Assembly: GCF_032362555.1 (NCBI RefSeq)
Contig: NC_083514.1
Span: 11,207,001-11,271,000, forward strand
DNA from: Amyelois transitella
Lineage: Eukaryota > Arthropoda > Insecta > Lepidoptera > Pyralidae
Direction of reading: 5' to 3'
DNA: 64,000 nt
Position numbers and translations under genes: made by a program
In this document: one piece after another, positions 25,501 to 35,320 of the stretch
Layout: the number at the start of each line of letters is the position of its first letter
Position numbering within the stretch: the stretch's first letter is position 1
The notes under the pieces: generated by a model
What the model saw: only the letters and a program-made list of their open reading frames with translations
The model's database searches: none
What the model was told of the DNA's origin: nothing

Positions 25501-28500
25501 ATCTTGTGCCGGTCCTCGCTCACCATCTGCACAGCCCACCACACAGTCAGACAGTTAGTCTTCACTTACGATAAAAAATGTTTAAAGCAAATGAAGGTAA
25601 ATTTATAATCTAATTTTATAAACGATTTTTCTTAAAAAAAGGGAAACAAAAAAAAATGTGTTTGCTTCTAAGCTGAACTAGTTGGTTTCTCGGCGTGCAG
25701 ACAATAAATGTCATCGTCACCTTGGCCTGCTCCTTGCTGACGGCCAGCGGCTTGCGCGGCGCGCGGCCCACCGGCGGCTCGCCCGTGCTGGCCTGCAACA
25801 CATCAGCACATGCTCGGACTTGTTGTTGTTGCTTGTTACAATTGCTACCCGTGCGAAGCCGGAGCGGCTCGCTACTTGTTTATATTAAGATGACTATGAC
25901 TACATCTGTACTAATAATAGCGATTTAATATAATATAAAAAAATAACATAATAATCCAACTACTTATAGATATTTTAAATATAAAAGTTTTTTTTCTGTT
26001 TGTAACTATATAATATGGGGTGAATTTGAATATATTTCGAATAGATTTTCTGGAAATTTCCATGAGAACAAAGCTCAAAATCAATATTTCAATCAAACAC
26101 CGTTTGACCTCCACAGTTTGTACAGGGAACCTAACTCCTAAACTTATGTTCAAGTTTCCCACAATGGTTTCACAGTAAGTCCCACCTGCCTGACGCAGCA
26201 CACCATGAGCTCTATGAGCGAGGACTCCTGCCGGTTGTCCAGCGCGTCCTCGCCGGGCCCCGCCTCCTCCAGCAGCAGGTCCGTCATGCACTCCCAGTCC
26301 TTCATCATGGGGTTGGACTCGATCAGCGAGTCCACCAGGTAGGCGCCGTGCTCGTGGAGCTGGGGACAGACACGGGATCGCTACAGCTCTCAGCTAGACG
26401 AGCCGCTAGCATCACTAGCTCTCCTCAAAACTATAGACGGGCCGTTATCATCGTCACTCGCTCACCTCAGACTCGATGAAGAACTGCACGAGGTCCCTGA
26501 TGAGCGGCGTGTTGGGCGGCCTCTGCTTGCCCCGCCTGGACCTGGTGACGACCGCATTTTCATCAGCTCGGAACAGCCTCACGTTGAGGAACTCGCCGGC
26601 GGCGGCCGCCACCGCGCGGCACGACGAGTACACCAGCTCGTACACGTTCTCACAGTCCTTGTCTGTGAGCACGTCCGGGTGCATCCTGTGGTAGGAACAA
26701 GTGAAACCGTCTTAATATTTCGAAGGATATCTAAAATTATTAATTTTAGCATAAATTTTTGTTACATAAGTAGTTTGTAGGTAAAACATTTAACATTGAG
26801 TTTTTGGTGTATTCGCTGGACGTCGATTTCGCACAACGTCGATCCATCCGTGTTTGCATTCTCGTGACGTCGATCCGCTTACGATTTTATTCTCATAAAG
26901 TCGATTCTATTGTTTTACTACTTTCCAACATAAGAAAGGTACAGTCAAATACAACATTTTATTTAAATTTTTATATTTCAATCAACAGGTAATATAACGT
27001 TAAATAAACAGATTATAGCGACCTTTGTTTAATTATCCAGAGACATTGGAAAGATTTAGTTAAGAAGCCGTTTGCTTAAAAATCCCAGATGCATAGATTT
27101 TTATAAAGTTATAGGACTAAAATTTTACTCCTTAAACCTTTAAAAAAATATAAGTATGAATAGGAACACGACTAACATAATCAAAGCTAGGTAGAACATT
27201 TATAAAATGTGATTTTTTTATCACCGTTATCTCCTATTATCATTGGTTCGACATTTAGTCGTACGACTGTCATCCTCCAATAGGACGACAGGAAATTTCT
27301 AAACCAAGCGCAGTTCTCTCGTGTGTTCCAACGTCGTGTGCTGTTAGAGCTGTTTGTACTATGTAATATTTAAGTTTTCATAAATACTTGCATGGAAGGT
27401 GCAGGAACCTACACATTTAAAAGAATACAACAAAATCATTATTACCTACATACATAAAAATCACGCCTCTTTACCGGAGGGGTAGGCAGAGACTACCTAT
27501 TTCCACTTGCCACGATCTCTGTATACTTCCTTATTACCTACCTACATATATTCTTTTTTCGCTCGATTGTACTGCAAAAACATTGTAGATTCTTTTAGTT
27601 TATAAAGTTTTAAAATTTTATTGGATGAATCGATGTAATGCGAAGAAAAGCCAGGTAATAACTGTTGGATCGATTTTATGCGAATAAAAGCGTAGGTCTC
27701 GATAAAATCGACGTCGTGCGAAATCGACGTCCAGCTAATACACCGAGTTTTTAAGCAATGGAATTGTATTGAACAAGTGAGGGTAGTGAGGGTAGTGAGG
27801 GCAGCACTTGAGGATGGCGATGACGAGCCGCACGGCGTGCACGGCCACGTCGGGCTCGCGGTCCAGCGACATGGCCACGATGCGGTCCTTGAACTTGGAC
27901 GTGAACAGCTCCAGCTTGCCCTTCAGCTCCTCGCACTCGTACAGCGGCTGCAGCGCCTGCAGGCAGCGCAGCCGCACCTCGCCCACCTGCCGCACACCAC
28001 ACACCACACACATTGTTATCAAGCGATAATTAAACTCAATCCCATTATTTAACCACCCCTGTGCCCTGTGTGGATGAATAATTTACCCCGCCTTTTTTCA
28101 CATTTTGCATTATTTCTTCGCTCCTAATAATTGCAGCGTGATTTTATATAGCCTAATGCCTTCCCCTGTAGATGGTCTATTCAACACAAAAATATTTTTT
28201 TAATTCAAAACAAACTGTTCAGCTTTATAATATTATATTAGTATAAATAAAGATGAATGTAACCTTTTATTCTTTTCGAGACTATAATCTCCGCCTAGCC
28301 CGTAAAGAAAAAAGACGTAATAATATGAATGTATGTACAATGAATACTGAGCTAGAAAATATTATATTACCTTGTCATGCAAAGTCCATCCAATATATTT
28401 GAGATACAAGTCGTCGAGGAAGTGCGCTGGGAACTTCTCCATCCAGATGCCGATCTCTGCCATCGTGATGGCCCGGATGTCCGGCAATGTGTCCCTGGAC

Positions 28501-30946
28501 AAAACATGGTCCTTTGTTGAAGTTATATTTGGTGGAAGCCTTGAAAACTTGAAGAGGCATGTACTTAGGCTATCTCGCCCAGAGGTGTAGGCAGACTACA
28601 TCTCTCCATTATTTCTGCATACATTTTTCATATATGACATGACATATAACATAAAAGTAATTAAATAAATAGGGATAGACTAATAAACTTGAGATTCTTC
28701 TTGTAGGCGATGAGCTAACAACCTGTCATTATTTGAATCTCAATTCCATCATTGAGCCTATTTCTTTCAACCGAATAAACCTATTATAACCCTGCAGTGA
28801 ACATGTGTCGTTAACATATCGATCTTCAGATAGATCCTGACATTTTCCATCTGAAGTTAATCCTGTTCCATCAAGATTGTTATGATGAGACTACAAACGA
28901 CAACAAATTAACAGAAGATTGTGGGGAACTGTAGGATTAAAAGGACATTTAACAAGTTTATTTTAACATTTTAAGAATTAAATACTTTATTTCTGCAGAC
29001 ATTTGCAGTTCATTTTTACTTTCTTGCTTATATTGTTTTTATTTTTAAACTGTTTATGTAAATCTGTAATTCAGTTCACTTTAGTAGAACCTTGAATTGT
29101 TTTTTTTGTCTATACTACAATTTGTTATGTGTGCTAAATAAATACCTGTATCTATGCACGAAGACAGACTTGAACATGTACGAGAGCATGTTCTTGATCT
29201 CCTCCATATTCTCTTCCAACTCCTGCCGCTTGGCCACGAGGACCTCCAGCCTCTCGCTGGCTCGTTTGTCCCGGGCCTTCAGACGTTCAGCCTCGTACTG
29301 TCGCAGGCAGTTGTCGCAGTTCACGCTCGTGAGGAGCGCCACGTCTACTAGGGCCGTCATAAGTTTCATCACTGGAAAAAAGTTAAAAATTGACATTAGG
29401 TATAAATATATAAATAATGAATGTAGGAATGATTAATTTTGCATTAAAAAGGGTCAAAAACCGAGTCAGAAATCTCCTTACCAGCCAAAGTGGCAGTGTG
29501 CCTGAATGCTCTGACTTGCGAGTCAGACAGCCCGGTGAGCAGCGAGATGATGTTGTCCATGAGGTACTGGTCGTAGATGATGGAGTACTGGCACATCTTC
29601 ACCAGCGTCTGGATGAACTCGCAGAAATTGCTGCGGAACTTCTTCCACGTCTGCCCTGACATTATCAGGGGGTACTCTCCACTTTCCTGCAAACAATCAA
29701 TACAACACTTTTTATACACTAGCAATCCTGCTCAGTTATAATTTTTGTTACTGATGTGTAATATGGAAAAAGATATAGATACATTTTCTGAATTAACCAT
29801 TTACTTTTTCAACACTGACATAGATGCATAGATCTACTTGGGGATACCAGGCCCATTAAATAAGTTTTACGTCATTAAAAGACTATAAGACAACAACAAT
29901 TAAAGCACTGCATGCAAAAAGCCACAATAGGTGGCATGCTTTTTATTTACCCTCCAATAAATTAGTAGAATACCTCATCAAACTCCTGGGTCATCTTCTT
30001 GATGATGAGCGTGTGGTCCATCTGCGCCATGTCCGGGGTGACCTTCCCGCGGCAGCCGGACGAGTTGATGAAGAACTGCATCAGCTGCACCAGGGCGCTC
30101 TCGCGGTTGCTCTTGTACTCCTCTATCCACATGTCTACCACTTGCTGTTGATGACAATTTAAAATTCTTCTACATATAATAATTCAATATCTCAATATGT
30201 ACTCAATAAACCTAAAGGGTCCTGCAAATGTTGTCCTAATGCATTAGGCTAATGTATAGAGGGCTATTTTGTGAAACATTATAGAGGAATTATAGCTATA
30301 CAGTTTCGAGAACCACAATACAAATAAATTGCCACTTCAGCCAAAATAAGTACCTCAATATTCAAAATATGCAAACATGTGAACAGTTACACACGAATGC
30401 CATCACGTTGGGCCAACATGTACCTTTAAACATTTGCTACAACAGCTAGGATTGTTTACTTACATTGATAGCAGTCTTGTTAAATCGCAAAATGTTGTAG
30501 AGGCTGTTTTCATCATCACCGGGCAACAATACCGGTGGTGGCGAGTAAGCCGGTGGTGGCGCAGCACCTCGGCCACGACCGCGACCCCGGCCCCCGCGGC
30601 CGCGTCGTCTCGTAGGAGGCGGCGGCGGCGGGGACTCCGCCAGTCGTCCCACGTAGCCGCCATCACCACCGCGCCCGCGACTGCGAGTGATTCGCTTGGT
30701 AGGTGCCGGTGAAGGCGACCTCGCCCCTTCTTCTGCTGAATGATGAGATTCCTCCGCGTCATCCCTTGGCGGTTCGATGGCTGTAGAATTCGCGGCCGGG
30801 GCAACATTGAACGAATAATTAGGCGGCTCGGGCTCATGGACAGACTGGCCGCCGTAGTCCGTCATGGGAGTCGCTGGTGTCATGGGGTTTGCATATTCGG
30901 GTGGCGGATCATCCATCCGAATACGTTTCCCGCCACGACGATGCAT
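7578..30946 (-). CDS. SA: Cohesin subunit STAG/stromalin (SA, Scc3), 21 exons
   Basis: Core cohesin subunit that binds the RAD21 kleisin and loads or positions the ring on chromatin in the nucleus. Exons, all in phase with GT-AG borders: 30946-30464, 30144-29974, 29686-29482, 29371-29146, 28494-28371, 27986-27808, 26685-26466, 26359-26186, 25792-25721, 25526-25368, 22919-22653, 22562-22455, 22051-21933, 21197-20965, 17475-17345, 16914-16747, 16168-15965, 15512-15380, 11832-11769, 9268-9161, 7605-7578. They give about 1191 residues, against 1127-1258 for fly and human. An acidic, Pro-rich, RGRG-rich N-terminus (1-161) precedes the STAG domain. Hallmarks include [43 protein letters not shown] and [10 protein letters not shown]. 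The start is the ATG at 30946; an upstream frame begins only with GTG. The three 3'-most exons encode an acidic then basic tail ending in TPKRRRRR and are less certain: read-through at 11769 would stop at 11765. Exon 18 continues into a 143-bp array. Confidence 0.93.
7606..9160 (-). other. Last STAG intron
   Basis: Intron between the 108-nt and 28-nt terminal exons. The borders are a GTATGT donor ending exon 20 at 9161 and a TTATTTCCAG acceptor at 7606-7615. I see no gene inside. Confidence 0.45.
9269..11768 (-). other. STAG intron 19, with LINE fragment
   Basis: AT-rich intron between exon 19 (GTGAGC donor) and exon 20 (GTGTGGCAG acceptor). A 112-codon plus-strand frame at 9680-10018 has no conserved features and is not called. 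The only recognised element is a LINE 3' fragment at about 11455-11690. Confidence 0.4.
11455..11690 (+). mobile_element. 3' fragment of a non-LTR retrotransposon
   Basis: Broken plus-strand frames encode [16 protein letters not shown] and, after a frameshift, [16 protein letters not shown]. These match the C-terminal tail typical of endonuclease/RT LINE proteins (GRP..RW.DD, then DRARWR.LGEAY.QQ). Stops and a frameshift show it is dead. No endonuclease or RT domain remains. Confidence 0.6.
12007..12053. repeat. 17-bp tandem repeat, 2.7 copies
   Basis: CTCCTGTTAATGACAGT is repeated head to tail, the last copy incomplete, inside STAG intron 18. Confidence 0.8.
12353..12417 (+). repeat. Dispersed repeat, copy A
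   Basis: Shares TTTGGGGAACCAC, ATGCGGCGCATGCGC and GGTTTTAATG, in the same order and spacing, with copy B at 12982-13045. Identity is roughly 80 percent. Likely fragments of one non-autonomous element. The flanks diverge. Confidence 0.65.
12644..12697. repeat. TATC/TA microsatellite cluster
   Basis: Interrupted TA and TATC runs (TATATATATCTATCTATCAA, repeated with small changes) in STAG intron 18. Confidence 0.75.
12982..13045 (+). repeat. Dispersed repeat, copy B
   Basis: Second copy of the element described at 12353-12417, with the palindromic core GCGGCGCATGCGC conserved. It lies about 630 bases away in the same orientation. Confidence 0.65.
13774..15497 (-). repeat. 143-bp tandem array copying the end of STAG exon 18
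   Basis: Twelve units of 143 bp, identical as far as I can read, start at 13774, 13917, 14060 and so on to 15347, with a short partial unit at 15490. On the STAG strand each unit holds 107 nt of exon 18 (encoding [20 protein letters not shown] and onward to TRRR), the exon's GTCAGT 5' splice site and 36 nt of intron. The unit at 15347-15489 is the functional one, because only it joins the unique 5' part of the exon (15490-15512). The other 11 sit in intron 18. Every copy read past its donor meets a stop shortly after. The identity implies recent expansion or homogenisation, or an assembly effect. Confidence 0.97.
15965..16914 (-). other. STAG exons 16-17 with intervening intron
   Basis: Exons 16914-16747 ([20 protein letters not shown]) and 16168-15965 ([13 protein letters not shown] to RQDKRQVLK) flank an intron of 578 bases that contains the interspersed repeat at 16336-16672. 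Both exons are in phase 0. Confidence 0.85.
16336..16672 (+). repeat. Interspersed repeat with 3' stem-loop
   Basis: Runs from about ATCAGGATCTCGGAAACGG to the hairpin ACCGAGC-AAA-GCTCGGT at 16644-16660. I recognise this from experience as a common lepidopteran repeat type. The family name and the 5' boundary are uncertain. It lies wholly inside STAG intron 16. Confidence 0.5.
17030..17157 (-). mobile_element. 5'-truncated RTE LINE copy with 10-bp TSD
   Basis: Matches the 3' end of the RTE at 47526-49260 (ATGT tail, CCACGATCTCTGCATACTTC, CTCGGCGGTTTCGGGTAC), but lacks about 30 bases just before the tail. ATGTTCTTTA flanks it at 17020-17029 and 17158-17167, a perfect target-site duplication. 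It sits in STAG intron 15. Confidence 0.88.
17476..20964 (-). other. STAG intron 14
   Basis: Long intron with no gene recognised. It contains a CpG-rich patch with a GCTC tandem run at about 19560-19580, preceded on the minus strand by TATAAAGG near 19597-19604, and the fold-back element at 20426-20569. A short minus-strand open frame near 18919-19170 includes a SINE-tail-like segment and is not called. Confidence 0.35.
20426..20569. mobile_element. 144-bp fold-back/MITE-like element
   Basis: Inverted ends CATCAGACGCGGTGAAA (20426-20442) and TTTCACCGCGTCTAATG (20553-20569) pair with one mismatch. The interior is AT-rich and noncoding. No convincing target-site duplication is seen, so the family cannot be set. 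Confidence 0.6.
21487..21930. repeat. 10-bp minisatellite (GAAATAAATG)n
   Basis: About 33 perfect units followed by about 10 variant units next to STAG exon 13, ending two bases from its GTCTGC donor (21931-21932). The reverse strand reads as an [10 protein letters not shown] repeat, which is an artefact. Fixed 10-bp spacing of A-rich runs predicts curved DNA. Confidence 0.97.
22939..23690. other. STAG intron 10, left part
   Basis: AT-rich intron sequence with short, unconserved plus-strand frames. It could include the decayed 5' part of the BEL/Pao element to its right, but I cannot show it. Confidence 0.3.
23734..25320 (+). mobile_element. BEL/Pao LTR retrotransposon relic
   Basis: Inside STAG intron 10 and opposite in direction to STAG. 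Broken frames carry BEL/Pao pol signatures: [17 protein letters not shown] near 24690, [21 protein letters not shown] and [11 protein letters not shown] near 24890-25025, and [12 protein letters not shown] near 25205. Frameshifts and stops interrupt it throughout. A 35-bp direct repeat beginning TGTTCGATGTTCAAATGC at 23736 and 23836, followed by AATAAACAATC, may be LTR remnant. The 3' LTR is not found: the homology stops abruptly at about 25315, only 50 bases from exon 10. Confidence 0.75.
27450..27530 (-). mobile_element. Short RTE LINE 3' end with 11-bp TSD
   Basis: An 81-bp copy of the RTE 3' terminus (ATGT-type tail, GGGGTAGGCAGAGACTACC, CCACGATCTCTGTATACTTC) in STAG intron 6. TTATTACCTAC flanks it at 27439-27449 and 27531-27541. 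Confidence 0.85.
28681..28760 (+). repeat. SINE-like element fragment
   Basis: Middle part of the SINE-like repeat (GAGATTCTTCTTGTAGGCGA, CAACCTGTCATTATTTGAAT, ATCATTGAGCC), truncated at both ends, within STAG intron 4. Confidence 0.7.
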
Positions 30947-31696
30947 GTTGATGATTTTACCGCTCACTGTGACAAACACTTGTACTCAATAAAACAAAAT
31001 TAATTACAAATAACATTACCGAATTAGTTTCACATATTCTCAGTATCACCGCCCTTAATAAAGTTCACTCCACAGATATTAATACATGGTTCACTTAATT
31101 ATTGATTTTCCAAAAGTTGTTGAATCTAAAGAGAAAGAAAACCAGAGATTCAGAGAACCAGACCAGAGAAAACTAGGGATGGCGAACTGATCGATTAAAA
31201 TCGAAGATCAATTTCCAGTGTTGCCAGTCGGTCGCGTCAGAAATCACCTGAAATATATAAAAAAGTAACATTTTTGTAAAAAAAATTACCTACCTTTAAT
31301 ATTTTTTTACTAGAAAGGTATTATAAGTTTATAGAATAGAATATTAGTTTGGTATATTGATTTACAGAAACATACATGAGTATTTGAGTACTTGCCCGCA
31401 TTTTTTGATTTGTTTATATTGATCATTATAATAAAATTGATACATTAAGACTTGTTTGATTTTGTTATTTTACTCTTCTATTCAAGTCAAGATATTCATT
31501 ATCATGAACAACTGTGGTATGGAACTATGGACACGTTTGTAGACTGCTTTACCAAGTCTAGTAAAATCAAGATGACATCATGTTCCATGTTATGGCAACA
31601 TTGTGTATTCTTGTCAAAATTTCGTATTGGAATTATTGAATGACTTTGAAGCACTTTTCCCTGTGTCATATTTTGTAAAATAAATATTTAACTAAA
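30947..31696. promoter_or_regulatory. Shared STAG/Rab10 head-to-head promoter region
   Basis: The STAG start codon (minus strand) and the Rab10 start codon (plus strand) are 750 bases apart and face away from each other, so both promoters and 5' UTRs must lie here unless upstream exons exist. No TATA box is obvious for either gene. A minus-strand TTTGTCACAG just upstream of the STAG ATG could be an acceptor of a 5' UTR intron. Confidence 0.5.
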
Positions 31697-33668
31697 ATGG
31701 CTAAGAAGACTTACGATTTGCTTTTCAAACTCCTTCTTATTGGTGATTCTGGTGTGGGAAAAACATGCATATTGTTTAGATTTTCAGATAATCACTTCAC
31801 AACGACATTTATATCCACTATTGGTAAGGACCACCTTTGTATTTTATCTTCATTTTACCCTCTCACCCTCTAAATAAAATCACGTGTATCAATAATTCTG
31901 GTGCTGTGATCAGTTTTTAAGACTACTTTCCTCTAACATTGATTGGAGTAATATATGTTGCGGCTGTAAAAAATGATGGTTGTCTTTCAGGAATCGACTT
32001 CAAAATAAAGACAGTGGAGCTTCGTGGTAAGAAAATAAAGTTGCAGATTTGGGACACCGCGGGCCAGGAGCGCTTTCACACAATCACGACGTCGTACTAC
32101 CGGGGCGCGATGGGCATCATGCTGGTCTACGACATAACAAACGAGAAAACGTTTGACGACATCGTCAAATGGTTAAGAAACATAGACGAGGTTAGTGGGA
32201 TATGTGGAGACTATATCTTACAACTTGTCAAAGTACCAGCTTACCTCTTTATCTTTGTCCTCATTCATCACTCTACAAGCTTGTCAGTATTGGATGCATA
32301 TAGATCACATAATGTGCTGGAGAGATTAGTATTTAAAGAAAAGTTAATTCACCATCATGTAAACTGTCATGAATACTTTTGATCATGTTCAATTAAATTT
32401 CATAGCAAGTGGTGAGCAGATTACAGTTCCCTTACATGAAATCGCCTCATTTCCTGAATCAGTTATCACATTACTCACTATGAACCTTCATTATTTTACA
32501 CATGTCAGTGAATACTCAATATAATTTGTTTACAATTGCTGTGGTTATGACTTCATGTTTTCAGTTATCATGTTGTTTATCAGTTGTTTTAAGTAGGTAC
32601 ATTTTGTGGTAATTATTTTGGCTTGCACTTGAAAGTAGAATGTGGCTGAATTTATTTTGTTAGCACCCTTATATTAAGCTTTTTATTCCCTGTCTGGTGT
32701 CATATAAAATTGGACTTATTTAAAAAGGCAGTGATGTTTGTTGAGACTTCTTTATTGATTGATAATATTAGTATGGATGATTCATTTTTGATACAGCACG
32801 CCAATGAGGATGTGGAGAAGATGATCCTGGGAAACAAGTGCGACATGGAGGAGAAGCGAGTTGTTAGCAAGGAGAGGGGAGAGGCGGTGAGTGAATCTTC
32901 TACTCAATTTACAGAGCCCATGAATTTCAGTTTTGAACAAACTTTTTTCATCAACTCATTGGATTCTTCTTTCAAGCAACCTCTCACTCTTTGAATCTCA
33001 ATTCTATCATTAAGCCAAACAGCTGAATGTGGCCTTTCACTCTCTTCAAGACTGTTGGCTCTGTCTACCCCACAAGGGAGACAGACGTGATTATATGTAT
33101 GTAGCAAAGTTCAATATAAACATTAATAGAAGAATTGGGAAATAATTAACATTCTGTTAATGAAGAGTACCAACTGGGCGCTGATTCATGGTGTTTGACC
33201 TTCAACCACATGTTATCATGTTTGCTTGTGGCTACTGTGGTTTATGGCCACACATTTTTACCACACATAAATCTCCCCATATGGATTTGTTTGTTTAGAT
33301 TAATTTCTGATAAAAATGAATTATATGAGATATATTGCTAAAGTTTAGCCGGGATCTCTATCACATCCCATGAATATAAATATAAATATGTAATATAATA
33401 TACAGAGATAATGTGATGGTCATGTAGGGAAGCATTCCCATCTCTCACCTATCACAAACGAATGTTTTGCCAGATCGCCCGCGAGCACGGCATCCGCTTC
33501 ATGGAGACGTCGGCGAAGGCCAACATCAACATCGACCGCGCGTTCTCGGAGCTGGCGGAGGCCATCCTGGACAAGTCGGCCACGCGCGACGCGGACGGCG
33601 ACCTCGCGCGCATCGCCGTGGAGCGCCGGCCCTCGCGAGCGCCGCCCGCGCGCGCCTGCTGCTCCTAG
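31697..33668 (+). CDS. Rab10: Ras-related GTPase Rab10
   Basis: Small GTPase of exocytic, basolateral and ER membrane traffic, anchored to membranes by C-terminal geranylgeranyl groups. Four in-phase coding exons (31697-31823, 31991-32190, 32797-32886, 33474-33668) give 203 residues. The N-terminus [20 protein letters not shown] separates it from Rab8. Visible motifs are the P-loop GDSGVGKT (15-22), switch I threonine in FISTIG, switch [15 protein letters not shown] and ETSAK. The C-terminal tail is Arg/Pro/Ala-rich and ends in ACCS, a CCX prenylation motif like fly Rab10. Intron 3 (32887-33473) holds a SINE copy. The coding end is the template of the tandem array that follows. Confidence 0.95.
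32961..33104 (+). repeat. SINE-like element in Rab10 intron 3
   Basis: 5'-truncated copy with a small deletion, keeping CATTAAGCCAAACAGCTGAA, TTCAAGACTGTTGGCTCTGT and CCACAAGGGAGACAGACGTG with an ATGTATGT tail. Confidence 0.85.
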
Positions 33669-33687
33669 GCGCGCTCGTTGGTATGCC

Positions 33688-33729
<42 letters not shown>

Positions 33730-33835
33730 CCCGCGTGCTCCCAGTGGCCCCCCCGCTACATCGCCGTGGAGCGCCGGCCCTCGCGAGCGCCGCCCGCGCG
33801 CGCCTGCTGCTCCTAGGCGCGCTCGTTGGTATGCC

Positions 33836-33879
<44 letters not shown>

Positions 33880-33985
33880 CCCGCGTGCTCCCAGTGGCCC
33901 CCCCGCTACATCGCCGTGGAGCGCCGGCCCTCGCGAGCGCCGCCCGCGCGCGCCTGCTGCTCCTAGGCGCGCTCGTTGGTATGCC

Positions 33986-34029
<44 letters not shown>

Positions 34030-34135
34030 CCCGCGTGCTCCCAGTGGCCCCCCCGCTACATCGCCGTGGAGCGCCGGCCCTCGCGAGCGCCGCCCGCGCG
34101 CGCCTGCTGCTCCTAGGCGCGCTCGTTGGTATGCC

Positions 34136-34177
<42 letters not shown>

Positions 34178-34283
34178 CCCGCGTGCTCCCAGTGGCCCCC
34201 CCGCTACATCGCCGTGGAGCGCCGGCCCTCGCGAGCGCCGCCCGCGCGCGCCTGCTGCTCCTAGGCGCGCTCGTTGGTATGCC

Positions 34284-34319
<36 letters not shown>

Positions 34320-34425
34320 CCCGCGTGCTCCCAGTGGCCCCCCCGCTACATCGCCGTGGAGCGCCGGCCCTCGCGAGCGCCGCCCGCGCGCGCCTGCTGC
34401 TCCTAGGCGCGCTCGTTGGTATGCC

Positions 34426-34459
<34 letters not shown>

Positions 34460-34565
34460 CCCGCGTGCTCCCAGTGGCACCCCCGCTACATCGCCGTGGA
34501 GCGCCGGCCCTCGCGAGCGCCGCCCGCGCGCGCCTGCTGCTCCTAGGCGCGCTCGTTGGTATGCC

Positions 34566-34603
<38 letters not shown>

Positions 34604-34709
34604 CCCGCGTGCTCCCAGTGGCCCCCCCGCTACATCGCCGTGGAGCGCCGGCCCTCGCGAGCGCCGCCCGCGCGCGCCTGCTGCTCCTAGGCGCGCTCGT
34701 TGGTATGCC

Positions 34710-34751
<42 letters not shown>

Positions 34752-34857
34752 CCCGCGTGCTCCCAGTGGCCCCCCCGCTACATCGCCGTGGAGCGCCGGC
34801 CCTCGCGAGCGCCGCCCGCGCGCGCCTGCTGCTCCTAGGCGCGCTCGTTGGTATGCC

Positions 34858-34891
<34 letters not shown>

Positions 34892-34997
34892 CCCGCGTGC
34901 TCCCAGTGGCCCCCCCGCTACATCGCCGTGGAGCGCCGGCCCTCGCGAGCGCCGCCCGCGCGCGCCTGCTGCTCCTAGGCGCGCTCGTTGGTATGCC

Positions 34998-35039
<42 letters not shown>

Positions 35040-35145
35040 CCCGCGTGCTCCCAGTGGCCCCCCCGCTACATCGCCGTGGAGCGCCGGCCCTCGCGAGCGC
35101 CGCCCGCGCGCGCCTGCTGCTCCTAGGCGCGCTCGTTGGTATGCC

Positions 35146-35179
<34 letters not shown>

Positions 35180-35320
35180 CCCGCGTGCTCCCAGTGGCCC
35201 CCCCGCTACATCGCCGTGGAGCGCCGGCCCTCGCGAGCGCCGCCCGCGCGCGCCTGCTGCTCCTAGGCGCGCTCGTTGGTATGCCGTCTCTCTCTCTCTC
35301 TCTCTCTCTCAGCCCCGCGT
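33612..35320 (+). repeat. Tandem array of the Rab10 coding end plus (TC)n
   Basis: The last 57 bases of Rab10 (encoding [18 protein letters not shown] and the stop) recur 11 more times after the gene, starting at 33760, 33910, 34060, 34208, 34350, 34490, 34634, 34782, 34922, 35070 and 35210. Units are 140-150 bp and differ almost only in a (TC)n tract of about 24-40 bases; one substitution is seen near 34479. Each unit reads coding tail, GCGCGCTCGTTGGTATGCCG, (TC)n, AG, then CCCCGCGTGCTCCCAGTGGC. The array lies in the 3' UTR or just downstream. Long Leu/Ser-rich frames across it are artefacts. Confidence 0.97.

Noticed and set aside
33612-35320. Alternative Rab10 terminal exons spliced directly from exon 3
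   Set aside because: Exon 3 ends in phase 0, while each array acceptor would need phase 2 to keep the IAVERRP frame, so direct splicing gives nonsense protein. The array as splice acceptor remains unproven.
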